A DNA stretch of 64,000 bases from an uncultured eubacterium 1-6 (lineage in GTDB: Bacteria; Bacillota; Clostridia; Lachnospirales; Lachnospiraceae): contig CAIFEZ010000020.1 of the NCBI GenBank assembly GCA_903789595.1, forward strand, positions 1 through 64,000. Direction: 5' to 3'. Below the pieces are notes generated by a model. That model was given only the letters and a program-made list of their open reading frames with translations, did no database searches and had not been told where the DNA came from. The translations under genes were made by a program, and so were the position numbers. Shown here piece after piece: positions 37,208 through 46,616 of the stretch (position 1 is the first letter of the stretch; each line of letters starts with the position of its first letter).

Positions 37208-38551
37208 TTACGACTCCTTGTTCTCTTCCGGCATTTCTTTCCTGCCGCGCTCCGGGCGTCTCCGCTCGCGTCTTCTGGGCCGTTCCGGATTCCGGTTTTC
37301 CGGGTTTCCTCCGTCCTCCGGAGAGCGCCCTTCTCCCCGTGCGCGAAGGCCCTCGCCCTCCCGGTTCATGGTTCCTTCCGGATCCGCTCCGTTTCTTCTC
37401 TCCCGGTTCCCCCGCCTTCCGCGGCGGTTTCGCCGGCTTCTTCTCTCTGTGTTTTCGTCCTGGCGTTCCTCCGTGCCCTCCGCCTCTGAAGCAGGCCTGC
37501 CGGACGGCACTCTGTCGCCTGCGGTCGTTCTCTGGCGGCGCTCCTGCTCTCTGGCACCGGATGATTCCCGCATCTCTCTCCTGCTTCCGTCTCTTCCGGC
37601 CTGCTCCCGGCGGTTTTCCCTCCGGTCTCTCGCTTCCCGTTTCCCGGAAGAGCCGTTTTCTCCGGCTGCGGACGCGGATTTCTCCGCTCCTCCCGGCGCC
37701 CTGTGATCTCTTTCCGGTTTTCCGCCTCCTTTTTTACGCTTCTGGATCAGCGTAATCTCCTCGGCCGGATAGTCCGCCACCTCCTTGTCGTCCCCTTCCT
37801 CGATCAGGACCCGGACCTTCTGACGGAGAACGTTCAGAGACTGCACTTCCCCTTCCCGTCCGTCCGGCGTCTGAACCACGTCGCCGACGCCCGGCAGCTT
37901 CCGGTTCAGGTACTCATAGGTTTCTTCCTCATTCTTCAGGCAGCACATCAGCCTTCCGCAGACGCCGGAAATCTTCGCCGGGTTCAGCGAAAGATTCTGC
38001 TCCTTTGCCATCCGGATGGAGACCGGAGCAAAATCAGACAGATACGTGCTGCAGCAGAGCGGTCTTCCGCAGGTTCCGATTCCGCCCAGCATCTTTGTCT
38101 CATCGCGAACGCCGATCTGCCGAAGCTCGATTCTCGTCTTGAAAACCGAGGCAAGATCCTTTACCAGTTCCCGGAAGTCCACTCTCCCGTCCGCCGTAAA
38201 ATAAAACAGCATCTTCTTGTTGTCAAAGGTGTATTCCGCCTGCACGAGCTTCATTTCCAGATTGTGATCCCGGATCTTCTGTCTGCAGATCCGATAGGCT
38301 TCCTTCTCTTTGATCTGGTTCTCCTTCTCGTGCGCAATGTCCGCCTCACCGGCGGCACGGATCACCGGCCGGAGCGGCTGCACCACCTGGCTGTCCTCGA
38401 GTTCACGCGGCGCGAGAACAACTCTTCCGCATTCCACGCCTCTGGCAGTCTCTACAATGGCATAGCTGCCCTTTTTGAATTCCATGTCCTTCGGATCGAA
38501 ATAGTAGACCTTGCCCCCATTCCGAAACCGGATTCCGATAATTTTTACCAT
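37208..38551 (-). CDS. RicT/YaaT-like (PSP1) stage 0 sporulation family protein with long Arg/Glu/Gly-rich tail
   Basis: MVKIIGIRFRNGGKVYYFDP...GGIGTCGRPLCCSTYLSDFAPVSIRMAKEQNLSLNPAKISGVCGRLMCCLKNEEETY. Confidence 0.93.
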   Translation of the reverse strand: MVKIIGIRFRNGGKVYYFDPKDMEFKKGSYAIVETARGVECGRVVLAPRELEDSQVVQPLRPVIRAAGEADIAHEKENQIKEKEAYRICRQKIRDHNLEMKLVQAEYTFDNKKMLFYFTADGRVDFRELVKDLASVFKTRIELRQIGVRDETKMLGGIGTCGRPLCCSTYLSDFAPVSIRMAKEQNLSLNPAKISGVCGRLMCCLKNEEETYEYLNRKLPGVGDVVQTPDGREGEVQSLNVLRQKVRVLIEEGDDKEVADYPAEEITLIQKRKKGGGKPERDHRAPGGAEKSASAAGENGSSGKREARDRRENRREQAGRDGSRREMRESSGAREQERRQRTTAGDRVPSGRPASEAEGTEERQDENTERRSRRNRRGRRGNRERRNGADPEGTMNREGEGLRARGEGRSPEDGGNPENRNPERPRRRERRRPERGRKEMPEENKES

Positions 38552-38629
38552 ATGATTACTCCTGTAAGTCCCGTTTCCGGAACCTGTCATTCACATCTTC
38601 TCCGCTGACCGCCTGCCGCAAGCTTACCC

Positions 38630-38708
38630 TGTTCACGGTATATCTGAAAGGCAGGGATTTCACAGCCTGCTGCTAGAAACCTCCGTACACGCAGCAGGGC
38701 TGTGTCAC
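38630..38708. repeat. Family A short derivative
   Basis: TGTTCACGGTATATCTGAAAGGCAGGGATTTCACAGCC matches the reverse complement of the 35351 end. Confidence 0.75.
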
Positions 38709-38716
38709 ATCTCCGG

Positions 38717-39724
38717 TCAGCACTCCCGTATCGTAAGGAACAGAAGCTCCAGGGTCAGATCCAGATTTACATTTGCCCGGATCCTGCCCGCCGCCGTCTG
38801 TATTGCTTCCAGAATCTTCTGCAGTCCCTCATAGGAGCTGGTGCTTGCCCTCTCCCGGATCGCGTTGATCTCTCCCTTCATCACAAGTCCGTCCACTTCC
38901 CGCGTCGCCTTGAACATAAGGACATCGTGGAACCAGATCGTGAAAATGTCGAGATAATCAAAGATCTTCTGCTTATCGCCGGCCATCTCGCGGACGGCGT
39001 CTATCATTTCACCGACCTCCATCCTCTGCGAATTCTTCAGAAGATATACGGCATTCTCCACCATCTCCATGAATTCCGAGGACTCCGCAATCCGCTTTGC
39101 CTTGCCGATATTGCCCTGTGCAAAGGACGCCATGATATCCGCCTGATAATCGGGCACATGAAGCTGCTGCATCAGGTAGTCCTTCATCTCTTCCTCGGTG
39201 ACCGGCTTCAGATTCAATGTCACGCATCTGGACCGGATCGTCGGAAGCAGAATCTCCGGGTTGTCCGCCAGAAGCATGATAACCGCGTATTCCGGCGGCT
39301 CCTCAATCGTCTTCAGAAGCGCGTTCTGCGCCTGGGGCGTCATCTTGCCGGCTTCCTCCACGATATAGATCTTATACCGGCTCTCATACGGACGGATCTG
39401 CACATCCTCCACAAGCTGCTCCCGGATCTCGTCGATTCCCACGGAATTCGGCTTTTCATGCGTCACATAGATGATGTCCGGATGATTTCCGCCGAGGGCC
39501 TTCCTGCAGGAGGTGCATTTCCCGCACGGTTCCGTGCCGTGCTCCGCGCACTGAAGCGTCATGGCAAACAGCGTCGCGATGAGCCGCTTTCCGGAGCCCT
39601 TCTCTCCGCCGATGATATACGCATGAGAGATTTTTCCCGTCCGGACTGCATTCTGAATGTGCGACACCACGTCCTTATGTCCGACAATCCCCGCAAATCC
39701 TTTCATTTCGTCAGGTTCACGCAT
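38717..39724 (-). CDS. holB: DNA polymerase III delta' subunit
   Basis: SHAYIIGGEKGSGKRLIATLFAMTLQC...CGKCTSCRKALGGNHPDI. Confidence 0.92.
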   Translation of the reverse strand: MREPDEMKGFAGIVGHKDVVSHIQNAVRTGKISHAYIIGGEKGSGKRLIATLFAMTLQCAEHGTEPCGKCTSCRKALGGNHPDIIYVTHEKPNSVGIDEIREQLVEDVQIRPYESRYKIYIVEEAGKMTPQAQNALLKTIEEPPEYAVIMLLADNPEILLPTIRSRCVTLNLKPVTEEEMKDYLMQQLHVPDYQADIMASFAQGNIGKAKRIAESSEFMEMVENAVYLLKNSQRMEVGEMIDAVREMAGDKQKIFDYLDIFTIWFHDVLMFKATREVDGLVMKGEINAIRERASTSSYEGLQKILEAIQTAAGRIRANVNLDLTLELLFLTIREC

Positions 39725-39859
39725 TGTTAAATCCCTCCTTGATCCTCGATGCTCTTCTGTCTTCCGGTTCCCGTGCCGCGAATGCGGCACATGACAGTTC
39801 ATTTGTATTTCTGTCGTTAATCATAAATCATACCATATTTACGGCCGCCTGGGTAGACT

Positions 39860-40453
39860 TCACCGTCCTGCCGCCCGGATAAATCCGGCGATTTCGTCGA
39901 TGCAGTCCCGGATCGCCCCGTTGTTCTCGAACCGTCTGGTGATGCCGGCCCGTGCTATTTTTTCCTCGGAAAAATCCTTCTGGTCCGCCAGAAACCGCCT
40001 GCACATCTCTTCATACTGCGGCCTCTTCTGCTTCCGCTCTCTCTTGAGCGCCCTCTCCAGCCGGATCCCGTCGTCCACTTCAATGTAGACCGGCACCATG
40101 ACATTTCTTCCGTAGTAATGCACCATCTGCGCATAGGACTCCAGCGTACCGATTCCGAGGTAATCGCTCGTCTTCAGATCAATCTGTCCTTCGTCCGCCG
40201 TAAAATAATACCATGGCCCGCTGACCGTCTGATAACAGCGTTCCTCTATGATCCGCCCGGCCTTTCTCAACGCCTTCAGATGCTTTTCATCTGTGAAGAA
40301 ATATTCTCTGCCGTTCTCTTCTCCCTGCCGCATCGGCCTCGTGGTATAAAGCACGATCGGTTTCAGATTCAGATCCTTCCCGGCAAGCAGAGCGGTGTAG
40401 ATGTGATCCTTTCCGCTCGCGCTTTTTCCCATAATATAATAAATCATGCTCAT
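39860..40453 (-). CDS. Guanylate kinase-like protein
   Basis: MIYYIMGKSASGKDHIYTALL...TTRPMRQGEENGREYFF. Confidence 0.85.
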   Translation of the reverse strand: MSMIYYIMGKSASGKDHIYTALLAGKDLNLKPIVLYTTRPMRQGEENGREYFFTDEKHLKALRKAGRIIEERCYQTVSGPWYYFTADEGQIDLKTSDYLGIGTLESYAQMVHYYGRNVMVPVYIEVDDGIRLERALKRERKQKRPQYEEMCRRFLADQKDFSEEKIARAGITRRFENNGAIRDCIDEIAGFIRAAGR

Positions 40454-41799
40454 ATTCTCTCTTTTCCCCCGCTCTCTCCCATCCGGTGAAGACGCCGGAT
40501 CAGGAACGGAAGCTCAAAAACGCTCATCGCGATCCACCCGAGCAGATACGACCAGGGAATCGAGATAAAGCCCCAGTGCCACACGAACACCATCGGGATT
40601 TCCGATGCAACCCGGACGCCCATATTGATCAGACTGGAATACAGCGTCACCTTCAGATCCCCGGTCCCCCGGAAATATCCCTGAAGTCCGTTTGTAAATG
40701 CGGGCGCCGGGTACATGACCGCAATGAGCCGCATATAGCGCTGTCCCTCCGCAATGACCTCCGGATCCGAGGTAAACAGCCGGATCAGCGGCCCTGCCGT
40801 GAAGAAGACGGCGGCCCCGATCACTACTCCGTAGACAAGCTCAGCGTACATCCCGGCGCGATACGTCCGCTTCACCCGCTGCGTATTCCCCGCTCCCACA
40901 TTCTGCGCCATCACCGAGGTCATGGCATGCGCGATGTTCTGCTGCGGAATGGTGGCAAAATCATCCACCCGGTTCGTCGCGTTGAACGCCGCCGTCGCGT
41001 TCACGCCGAGCGTATTGACAATTGTCTGGGTGCCGATCTTTCCCATCTGCACCGTGCTCTGCTGAAGCGCGCTGACAAAACCGAACGCAAGGGTTTTCTT
41101 CAGCATCGACCGGTCAAAGATCAGCCATTTTTTTCCGAGACGAAGCTCGGGAACCTTCCTCTGAATATAGAAATAACAGAGAACCGCACTGAGTGCCTCG
41201 CAGATCACCGTGCTGACCGCGGCGCCCTCCACGCCCATATGCAGAACCGCGATAAAAAACAGATCTCCGATAATGTTCAGCACGGCGCTTCCCCCGAGAA
41301 AGATCAGCGGGGAAACGCTGTCGCCCATGGCCCGCAGCATGCTGGCCAGATAATTATAGATGAAGCTGAAGAACATTCCGAACAGAATGATTCTCAGATA
41401 AAATACCGCCTCCGGCAGAATGACCGCTTCCACCTGCAATGCCGTCAGAAGAGGCCTCGCCGCCGCGTACATCACGGCCGCGACCGCCGCAGAGAAAATG
41501 CACCCGGAGATCATGCCCGTGCTCACCTGCCTCTGCAGCTCCTCCTTCTTCCCCGCTCCGTACAGCGTGCTCACCAGAATTCCGGCTCCCAGGCAGATTC
41601 CGTTTGTGAAAAGCAGAACAAGGGTAACCAGAGGATTCGTCGTTCCCACCGCCGCGAGCGCTGTCTTTCCGACAAACCGTCCCACAATCATACTGTCCGC
41701 CGCATTGTAGGTGAGCTGAAGCAGCGTCCCCAGAACCAGGGGGATTGTAAATAATAGCAGGGTCTTGAGAATCGGACCCTTTGTCATATCCTTTGTCAT
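40450..41799 (-). CDS. MATE family efflux transporter
   Basis: ILKTLLLFTIPLVLGTLLQLTYNAADSMIVGRFVGKTALAAVG. Confidence 0.95.
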   Translation of the reverse strand: MTKDMTKGPILKTLLLFTIPLVLGTLLQLTYNAADSMIVGRFVGKTALAAVGTTNPLVTLVLLFTNGICLGAGILVSTLYGAGKKEELQRQVSTGMISGCIFSAAVAAVMYAAARPLLTALQVEAVILPEAVFYLRIILFGMFFSFIYNYLASMLRAMGDSVSPLIFLGGSAVLNIIGDLFFIAVLHMGVEGAAVSTVICEALSAVLCYFYIQRKVPELRLGKKWLIFDRSMLKKTLAFGFVSALQQSTVQMGKIGTQTIVNTLGVNATAAFNATNRVDDFATIPQQNIAHAMTSVMAQNVGAGNTQRVKRTYRAGMYAELVYGVVIGAAVFFTAGPLIRLFTSDPEVIAEGQRYMRLIAVMYPAPAFTNGLQGYFRGTGDLKVTLYSSLINMGVRVASEIPMVFVWHWGFISIPWSYLLGWIAMSVFELPFLIRRLHRMGESGGKERI

Positions 41800-41964
41800 G
41801 TCATAAACCCGCTTTCCTGCCCATACCTGCACATTATAACACCGAAGACGCCGGATTCCATTTTAATTCTGAAGCAAGACGATGAAATTTCCGTGTATCG
41901 GCGAAGCCGCGGCGCTCCTCCCCTTCAGATATCCCGTGAACATTAGCTCTCTCTGATATTGCTC

Positions 41965-42283
41965 TGTTCACTGCAACTCTTTACGGCAAGGATTTTACAG
42001 TCCTGTTGCCCTTCGCAAACTGGCTGTAGCAAAGTTTTATCTTGTTTTTTTAAGCTGCGGAACTCCTCAGGCGCAAGCGCCTTCGTCAGACTGCAAATCT
42101 ACTAGGCTCATTTCATTCTCCAAGGGATTTGTATGCGTCGCACGTAAGCGGCCGCAAGCGCCCGCTAAGTGCTCATCGCAAAGTCCTCGCTATCCACTTC
42201 ATGAAGAATTCACGGATAAAACTTTTTACAGCCAGTAATGCTCAGGCAAAGGTACTGCAAAATCTTTGCCGTTTCAGTAGTGC
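41965..42283. repeat. Family A element, copy 2, opposite orientation, with a central insertion of about 85 bp
   Basis: Outer and inner arms match 63312-63547; extra tgcaaatctactaggc...gtgctcatcgcaa segment. Confidence 0.85.
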
Positions 42284-42373
42284 CTAAACATATAACGTCC
42301 TTCTGATATTGCTTGCGTCTGATTCAGCATACGGGATTGACACAGAAAAATAAAGCGGCTAGAATGAGAAAAA

Positions 42374-42465
42374 ACAGCAGGGGAGTCCGCCAAAAGGACT
42401 GAGATACAGATGTTGTCTGTGACCCTTATACCTGATCTGGATCATGCCAGCGTAGGAAGCGCAGA
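42374..42465 (+). ncRNA. TPP (THI-element) riboswitch
   Basis: GGGGAGTCC...GGACTGAGATACAGA...TGACCCTTATACCTGATCTGGATCATGCCAGCGTAGGAAGC matches the THI-box consensus. Confidence 0.95.
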
Positions 42466-42508
42466 GAAAAGCAAGGGATTTTTTCGTGGAGAATTCGCTC
42501 TTCATCCT

Positions 42509-42558
42509 TAATACAGCAGTGCCTGATTCCATCGGGTGCTGCTGTATTTTTTACTATT
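42509..42558 (+). terminator. Intrinsic terminator acting as expression platform of the TPP riboswitch
   Basis: AATACAGCAG...CTGCTGTATTTTTT. Confidence 0.88.
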
Positions 42559-42690
42559 TTTATGCGAACAGCAGGAAGCACCCGGCCACAAACGCGGTCT
42601 AGGGCGGCGAGCGCCGCGGTGACAAGATAAAACCCGCGAATCACGGTTTATCTTGTCTGCGCAGGCAGCGAGAAAAAGGAGGAAAGAGAA

Positions 42691-42993
42691 ATGAGAGCAA
42701 GTGTAGCCATTCAGACATTGCCGGACGTGGATAACGATGAGGAGCTGATCCGGATTGTGGACGAGGTCATCGCCTACATCAAGAGCACCGGCCTCAGCTA
42801 TTACGTGGGGCCCTTTGAGACCGCCATTGAAGGAGACAGCTATGATCAGCTGATGGATGTGGTAAAGGAATGCCAGCATGTGGCGATCCGGGCGGGTGCG
42901 CCTTCGGTTTCTGCGTACATCAAGGTGGTCTACAACCCGGAGCAGGATATCCTGAGCATCGACAAAAAAGTATCCAAGCACCATACTGCATAA
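42691..42993 (+). CDS. MTH1187/YkoF-type thiamine-binding protein
   Basis: MRASVAIQTLPDVDNDEELIRIVDEVIAYIKSTGLSYYVGPFETAIEGDSYDQLMDVV; downstream of a TPP riboswitch. Confidence 0.9.
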   Translation: MRASVAIQTLPDVDNDEELIRIVDEVIAYIKSTGLSYYVGPFETAIEGDSYDQLMDVVKECQHVAIRAGAPSVSAYIKVVYNPEQDILSIDKKVSKHHTA

Positions 42994-43165
42994 GCTCTTC
43001 GAAAATACGAATGCCGGCAGGCCTGCGCAAGAGGCGTCACGAAGGGCACAGGAAGGGCGCCGTGCGCGAGCGTTCTCAAGTGTTCATAAGAAACCGGACG
43101 CGATTCCGAAGGCAGCCGGCAGGAGCGTGAAGACGTGTGGACCACGACAAAAACGCAAATCCTGC
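42988..43165. repeat. Degenerate family B element, opposite orientation
   Basis: ataagctcttcgaaaatacg ... ccggattgcgggagtgcgcggcgcagag resembles the reverse complement of the 25488/63597 copies. Confidence 0.5.
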
Positions 43166-43195
43166 CGGATTGCGGGAGTGCGCGGCGCAGAGCCC

Positions 43196-44287
43196 TCAGC
43201 CTTCTCTGTGATAGCGTCTGTTATAATATTCCAGAGAATAGTGATAGAGCTCGTCCCTCGCGATATCCGTCTGCTTCGGATCTGTCATGTCCGTCATCAC
43301 GCTCGCCAGGATTCTGCCGTTTGCCCCGAAGTGATCTACAAAATCGCGCACGATTTTCCGGATTTCCTTTTCATCCGCCCCGTGCGGAATATCAATATCA
43401 AAGGCAAAGCTCATTTTCGTATTCCACCGATCAAACAATTCATCATAATCATTGGCCCGGTGCTGCGGATTCCAGTAATCCACTCCCATTTCGATCATTT
43501 CCGGAAGATACTGCCCGTTCTTTCCGCAGGAGTGCAGCTCCACGAAACGGCCGCTCTTCTTTACGAAATCATGCAGAAATTTCTTCTCATAGGGAAGCAG
43601 CTGCTCGTCAAACATCTTATTTGAGAAAAATCCCGCCCGCTCGGTTCCCCAGTCATCGTGATACAGAACGCCGTCCACGCGGCCATAATACGCGAAGACC
43701 TTCTGTGTCGTCTCGATCTTGTAGTCCGCCATTTTGTCAAAGAATTCCGCCAGAAGCTCCGGCTCTTCATAGAATGCCGTCAGCGATTCCGCAAAGGGAA
43801 TCAGCTCATGGAGTCTCTCGAAAATTCCTTCCGTACACTGATAGATATGGACGCGGTCCGGATCCAGGTCCTTCTGAATTTTTTCTCCATCCGACTTGAA
43901 ATCCACCTGAGAGATATCCGGCCACTCCAGCTCCTCCTTCCATCTCGAGAAATCTGAAATGGTCCTCGTTCCCGGTTTGGTGATCATCCCATTGATGCTG
44001 TCGACCATCTCCCAGTACACGCCCCACCAGTCATACCCGCTTACCTCCGGAACCGGATGCTCCTCTATCGCGTCCGGCCATATGGTATTTGATTCATAAA
44101 AATAGCAGGGAATCCAGTAGGGCTCCTCCCCCTTTACCGCCCGTATGTAATTTTCCTTTACGGAAACCGGTCTCCCGCCGATCGGCGGTTTCGGCTGCTG
44201 AATCAGCCAGGGAAAAGTCCCCGGAACCGCCCAGTGTCTGGTATAATCTCTCTCAGATGCTCTTTTCATATACTTTCCGATCGCCAT
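43196..44287 (-). CDS. Uroporphyrinogen decarboxylase (URO-D) family protein, methyltransferase-like
   Basis: VDGVLYHDDWGTERAGFFSNKMFDEQLLPYEKKFLHDFVKKSGRFVELHSCGKNGQYLPEMIEMGVDYWNPQ. Confidence 0.85.
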   Translation of the reverse strand: MAIGKYMKRASERDYTRHWAVPGTFPWLIQQPKPPIGGRPVSVKENYIRAVKGEEPYWIPCYFYESNTIWPDAIEEHPVPEVSGYDWWGVYWEMVDSINGMITKPGTRTISDFSRWKEELEWPDISQVDFKSDGEKIQKDLDPDRVHIYQCTEGIFERLHELIPFAESLTAFYEEPELLAEFFDKMADYKIETTQKVFAYYGRVDGVLYHDDWGTERAGFFSNKMFDEQLLPYEKKFLHDFVKKSGRFVELHSCGKNGQYLPEMIEMGVDYWNPQHRANDYDELFDRWNTKMSFAFDIDIPHGADEKEIRKIVRDFVDHFGANGRILASVMTDMTDPKQTDIARDELYHYSLEYYNRRYHREG

Positions 44288-44314
44288 AGTCTCCCTCTCT
44301 TCCCGCTCGTGCTT

Positions 44315-44599
44315 CTATTGAAATGCCGGCGCGACCCCGCCGATGAGCGCGATGACAGACGCAATAATCGCCAGCGTCCGATATTTTATCTTTCGTCCCA
44401 TAACTGCTCCGGCGAGAAATGTGCCGATGACGATAAACAATGTCGGAAGCGTCGAAATATATGAAATATACTCCGCCTTGTCCGGCCAGTGCTCCATAAA
44501 TGTCGCCATGGCAGGCGTCACAACCGTGATCGCCATAGAAACAAAATACAGGGTCATGATCGCCGCAAGCCCTGATCAGCGTACCTTTTTCTCTTCCAT
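44315..44599 (-). pseudogene. MFS transporter remnant: in-frame TGA at codon 8 and only about 95 codons left
   Basis: MEEKKVR*SGLAAIMTLYFVSMAITVVTPAMATFMEHWPDKAEYISYISTLPTLFIVIGTFLAGAVMGRKIKYRTLAIIASVIALIGGVAPAFQ* with GGAGG RBS upstream. Confidence 0.75.
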
Positions 44600-44748
44600 C
44601 TTTTTTCCTCCTCGCATCCTTGCAAAACCTTCTCATCACACCATGTTTTCCGAGGATTCCCGCCCTTCCGGACGGCCGGAATCATGCGCGCCTCTGTTTC
44701 GGACCGCCGGAAATACAAACTTCCCTTTCTTCAAATACTCAGAATATC

Positions 44749-44815
44749 TGTTCAGCCCCATTCTCGAGAACCTGCGGTTCTCTCGATGTGAGGAGTCCGG
44801 GAATCTTCGGCTCAT
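44749..44815. repeat. Family C hairpin repeat, copy 1
   Basis: TCTCGAGAACCTGCGGTTCTCTCGATGTGAGGAGTCCGGGAATCTTCGGC. Confidence 0.7.
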
Positions 44816-45050
44816 AACTACATATTAAAAAAAAACGACGTTCTGAGACAGATGCTCCCGGCACAAGAATACCGGTTTAAAAATTTTGAATTTTGTGCTC
44901 GAAAAAGACGAAAAATGACAAATTCCGGATACAGTCCGATGCCCGCGAAAGAGAAGTACGAAAAAACACCGGAAATGTTATACTAAAAAAAACCGTTTAT
45001 GAAAACGGCAGCTATTGTAATTCAATATTTTTCGAAGGGACTTTGATATT

Positions 45051-46532
45051 ATGAAACTTAGCATGTGGATGATAGCCAACCGGCTCTCCCCATTAATGGA
45101 TGTCAGGACAAACATCCGCCAGGACGCCGCTCCTGTGCTCAAAAGTGCCAGACTCGTCTATTCCACAAACTGCGTCCATGTCTATCAGGAGGGGGATCAC
45201 GTGGTCTGCAGCGGAGAAGGCGATACGATCTGTCTGTATGATGTAACCGCAAAGGAAGCCTTTGAAATCATACAGGATGTCTTTGATTTTTATCAGGACT
45301 GGGAAGATGATATCCAGAAGGCGGTTCAGAGAAATGATTTTCAGAAGATCGTTGATTCCAGCGAGCTCCTGATACAGAACCCGATGAATATACAGGATGC
45401 GAACAACAAGCTGCTCGCGATCAGCAGGCATCCGGACCCGGCAGCCGTAGACGCGGAGTGGGAGTATATCAGCCGGTACGGCTACTCCTCTCTGAACGCC
45501 GTCAAGGCCTTCGACCTCTCCAACAGTGGCATTGATTTCACCAGGCGCGGCGCGCACCGCTTCACCCCTGCCGACTGCCCGTCGCTGAAATACGGAGGTA
45601 TCGCCTACATTCTGCAGCTGAACGGAGTCGAATGCGGCAGAATGACCGTTCTCGAAATGATCCGCCCCACGAATCCGGGAGACTGCCAGGTCCTGGACCG
45701 GATCGCGCAGTACCTGGAGCCTGTGCTCGGCACAATCACACTCTCCGGAACCGACCAGCCTCATTTCAACGCTCTGTACAGTCTGATTTTCCATCGGACC
45801 TATGACCCCAGGGAGCTTCAGATGCAGCTGACCTATCAGCAATGGACCGAAAATGACTATTTTCAGATGCTTCTGATACAGCCTGATTCTCTGCAGAATT
45901 CCTTCCGCTCCGTTGAAATTCTGTACGGAATTCTTCAGCACAATCTTCCAAGCTGCGTGGTGTTGCGGAAAGATCCATACATTCTTGTGCTTTCGAATCA
46001 GATTCTCGAAGGGAAACAGAGTCTGATGGACTTTCTCGACGCGCTCCACAAAAGCAACCGGATTCGTGCCTCCTTCAGCCTTGGTGCGCAGGGAACGGCG
46101 GAGATTCCGTGGATGCTGAATCAGTGTCTTTTCGGACTGAAAGACGCGCAGATAAAGACCCCCGACCGATGGCTCACCGGATTCCGCAGCCATGCCGTCG
46201 ATTACATTCTGTTCTTTGCGGACAAAAATGAGCGGGTGCACGCCTGCCACCCGCTGATCCGAAGGCTTTGGAATGACCGTGAAGCAAACGGCGACGAGAT
46301 CTTTCAGACGCTCCTGACCTATCTGGACAATGAGCGCTCGGTCAGCAAGACCTCCGCCGCCCTCTTCACCCATCGCAACACCGTTATGTACCGGATCCGG
46401 AAATTACAGGATATCTGTCCCGTCGACCTGAATGATCCCGAGACAAGATACTATCTGCGCCTCTCAATGGAGATCCTGTCTTCTCCGGTCCGGCTGCACG
46501 CGGAGTCCTTCACCGGACCCGACTGTTCCTGA
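45051..46532 (+). CDS. PucR/CdaR-type helix-turn-helix transcriptional regulator
   Basis: C-terminal LLTYLDNERSVSKTSAALFTHRNTVMYRIRKLQDICPVDLNDPETRYYLRLSMEIL. Confidence 0.85.
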   Translation: MKLSMWMIANRLSPLMDVRTNIRQDAAPVLKSARLVYSTNCVHVYQEGDHVVCSGEGDTICLYDVTAKEAFEIIQDVFDFYQDWEDDIQKAVQRNDFQKIVDSSELLIQNPMNIQDANNKLLAISRHPDPAAVDAEWEYISRYGYSSLNAVKAFDLSNSGIDFTRRGAHRFTPADCPSLKYGGIAYILQLNGVECGRMTVLEMIRPTNPGDCQVLDRIAQYLEPVLGTITLSGTDQPHFNALYSLIFHRTYDPRELQMQLTYQQWTENDYFQMLLIQPDSLQNSFRSVEILYGILQHNLPSCVVLRKDPYILVLSNQILEGKQSLMDFLDALHKSNRIRASFSLGAQGTAEIPWMLNQCLFGLKDAQIKTPDRWLTGFRSHAVDYILFFADKNERVHACHPLIRRLWNDREANGDEIFQTLLTYLDNERSVSKTSAALFTHRNTVMYRIRKLQDICPVDLNDPETRYYLRLSMEILSSPVRLHAESFTGPDCS

Positions 46533-46616
46533 AATTCGCATCATGTCCGACTGCTCTGAAAATCCGCGGCAGATCTGCAGTGAATCATAATAAATCCCCG
46601 GCGGGTCCGCATACGG

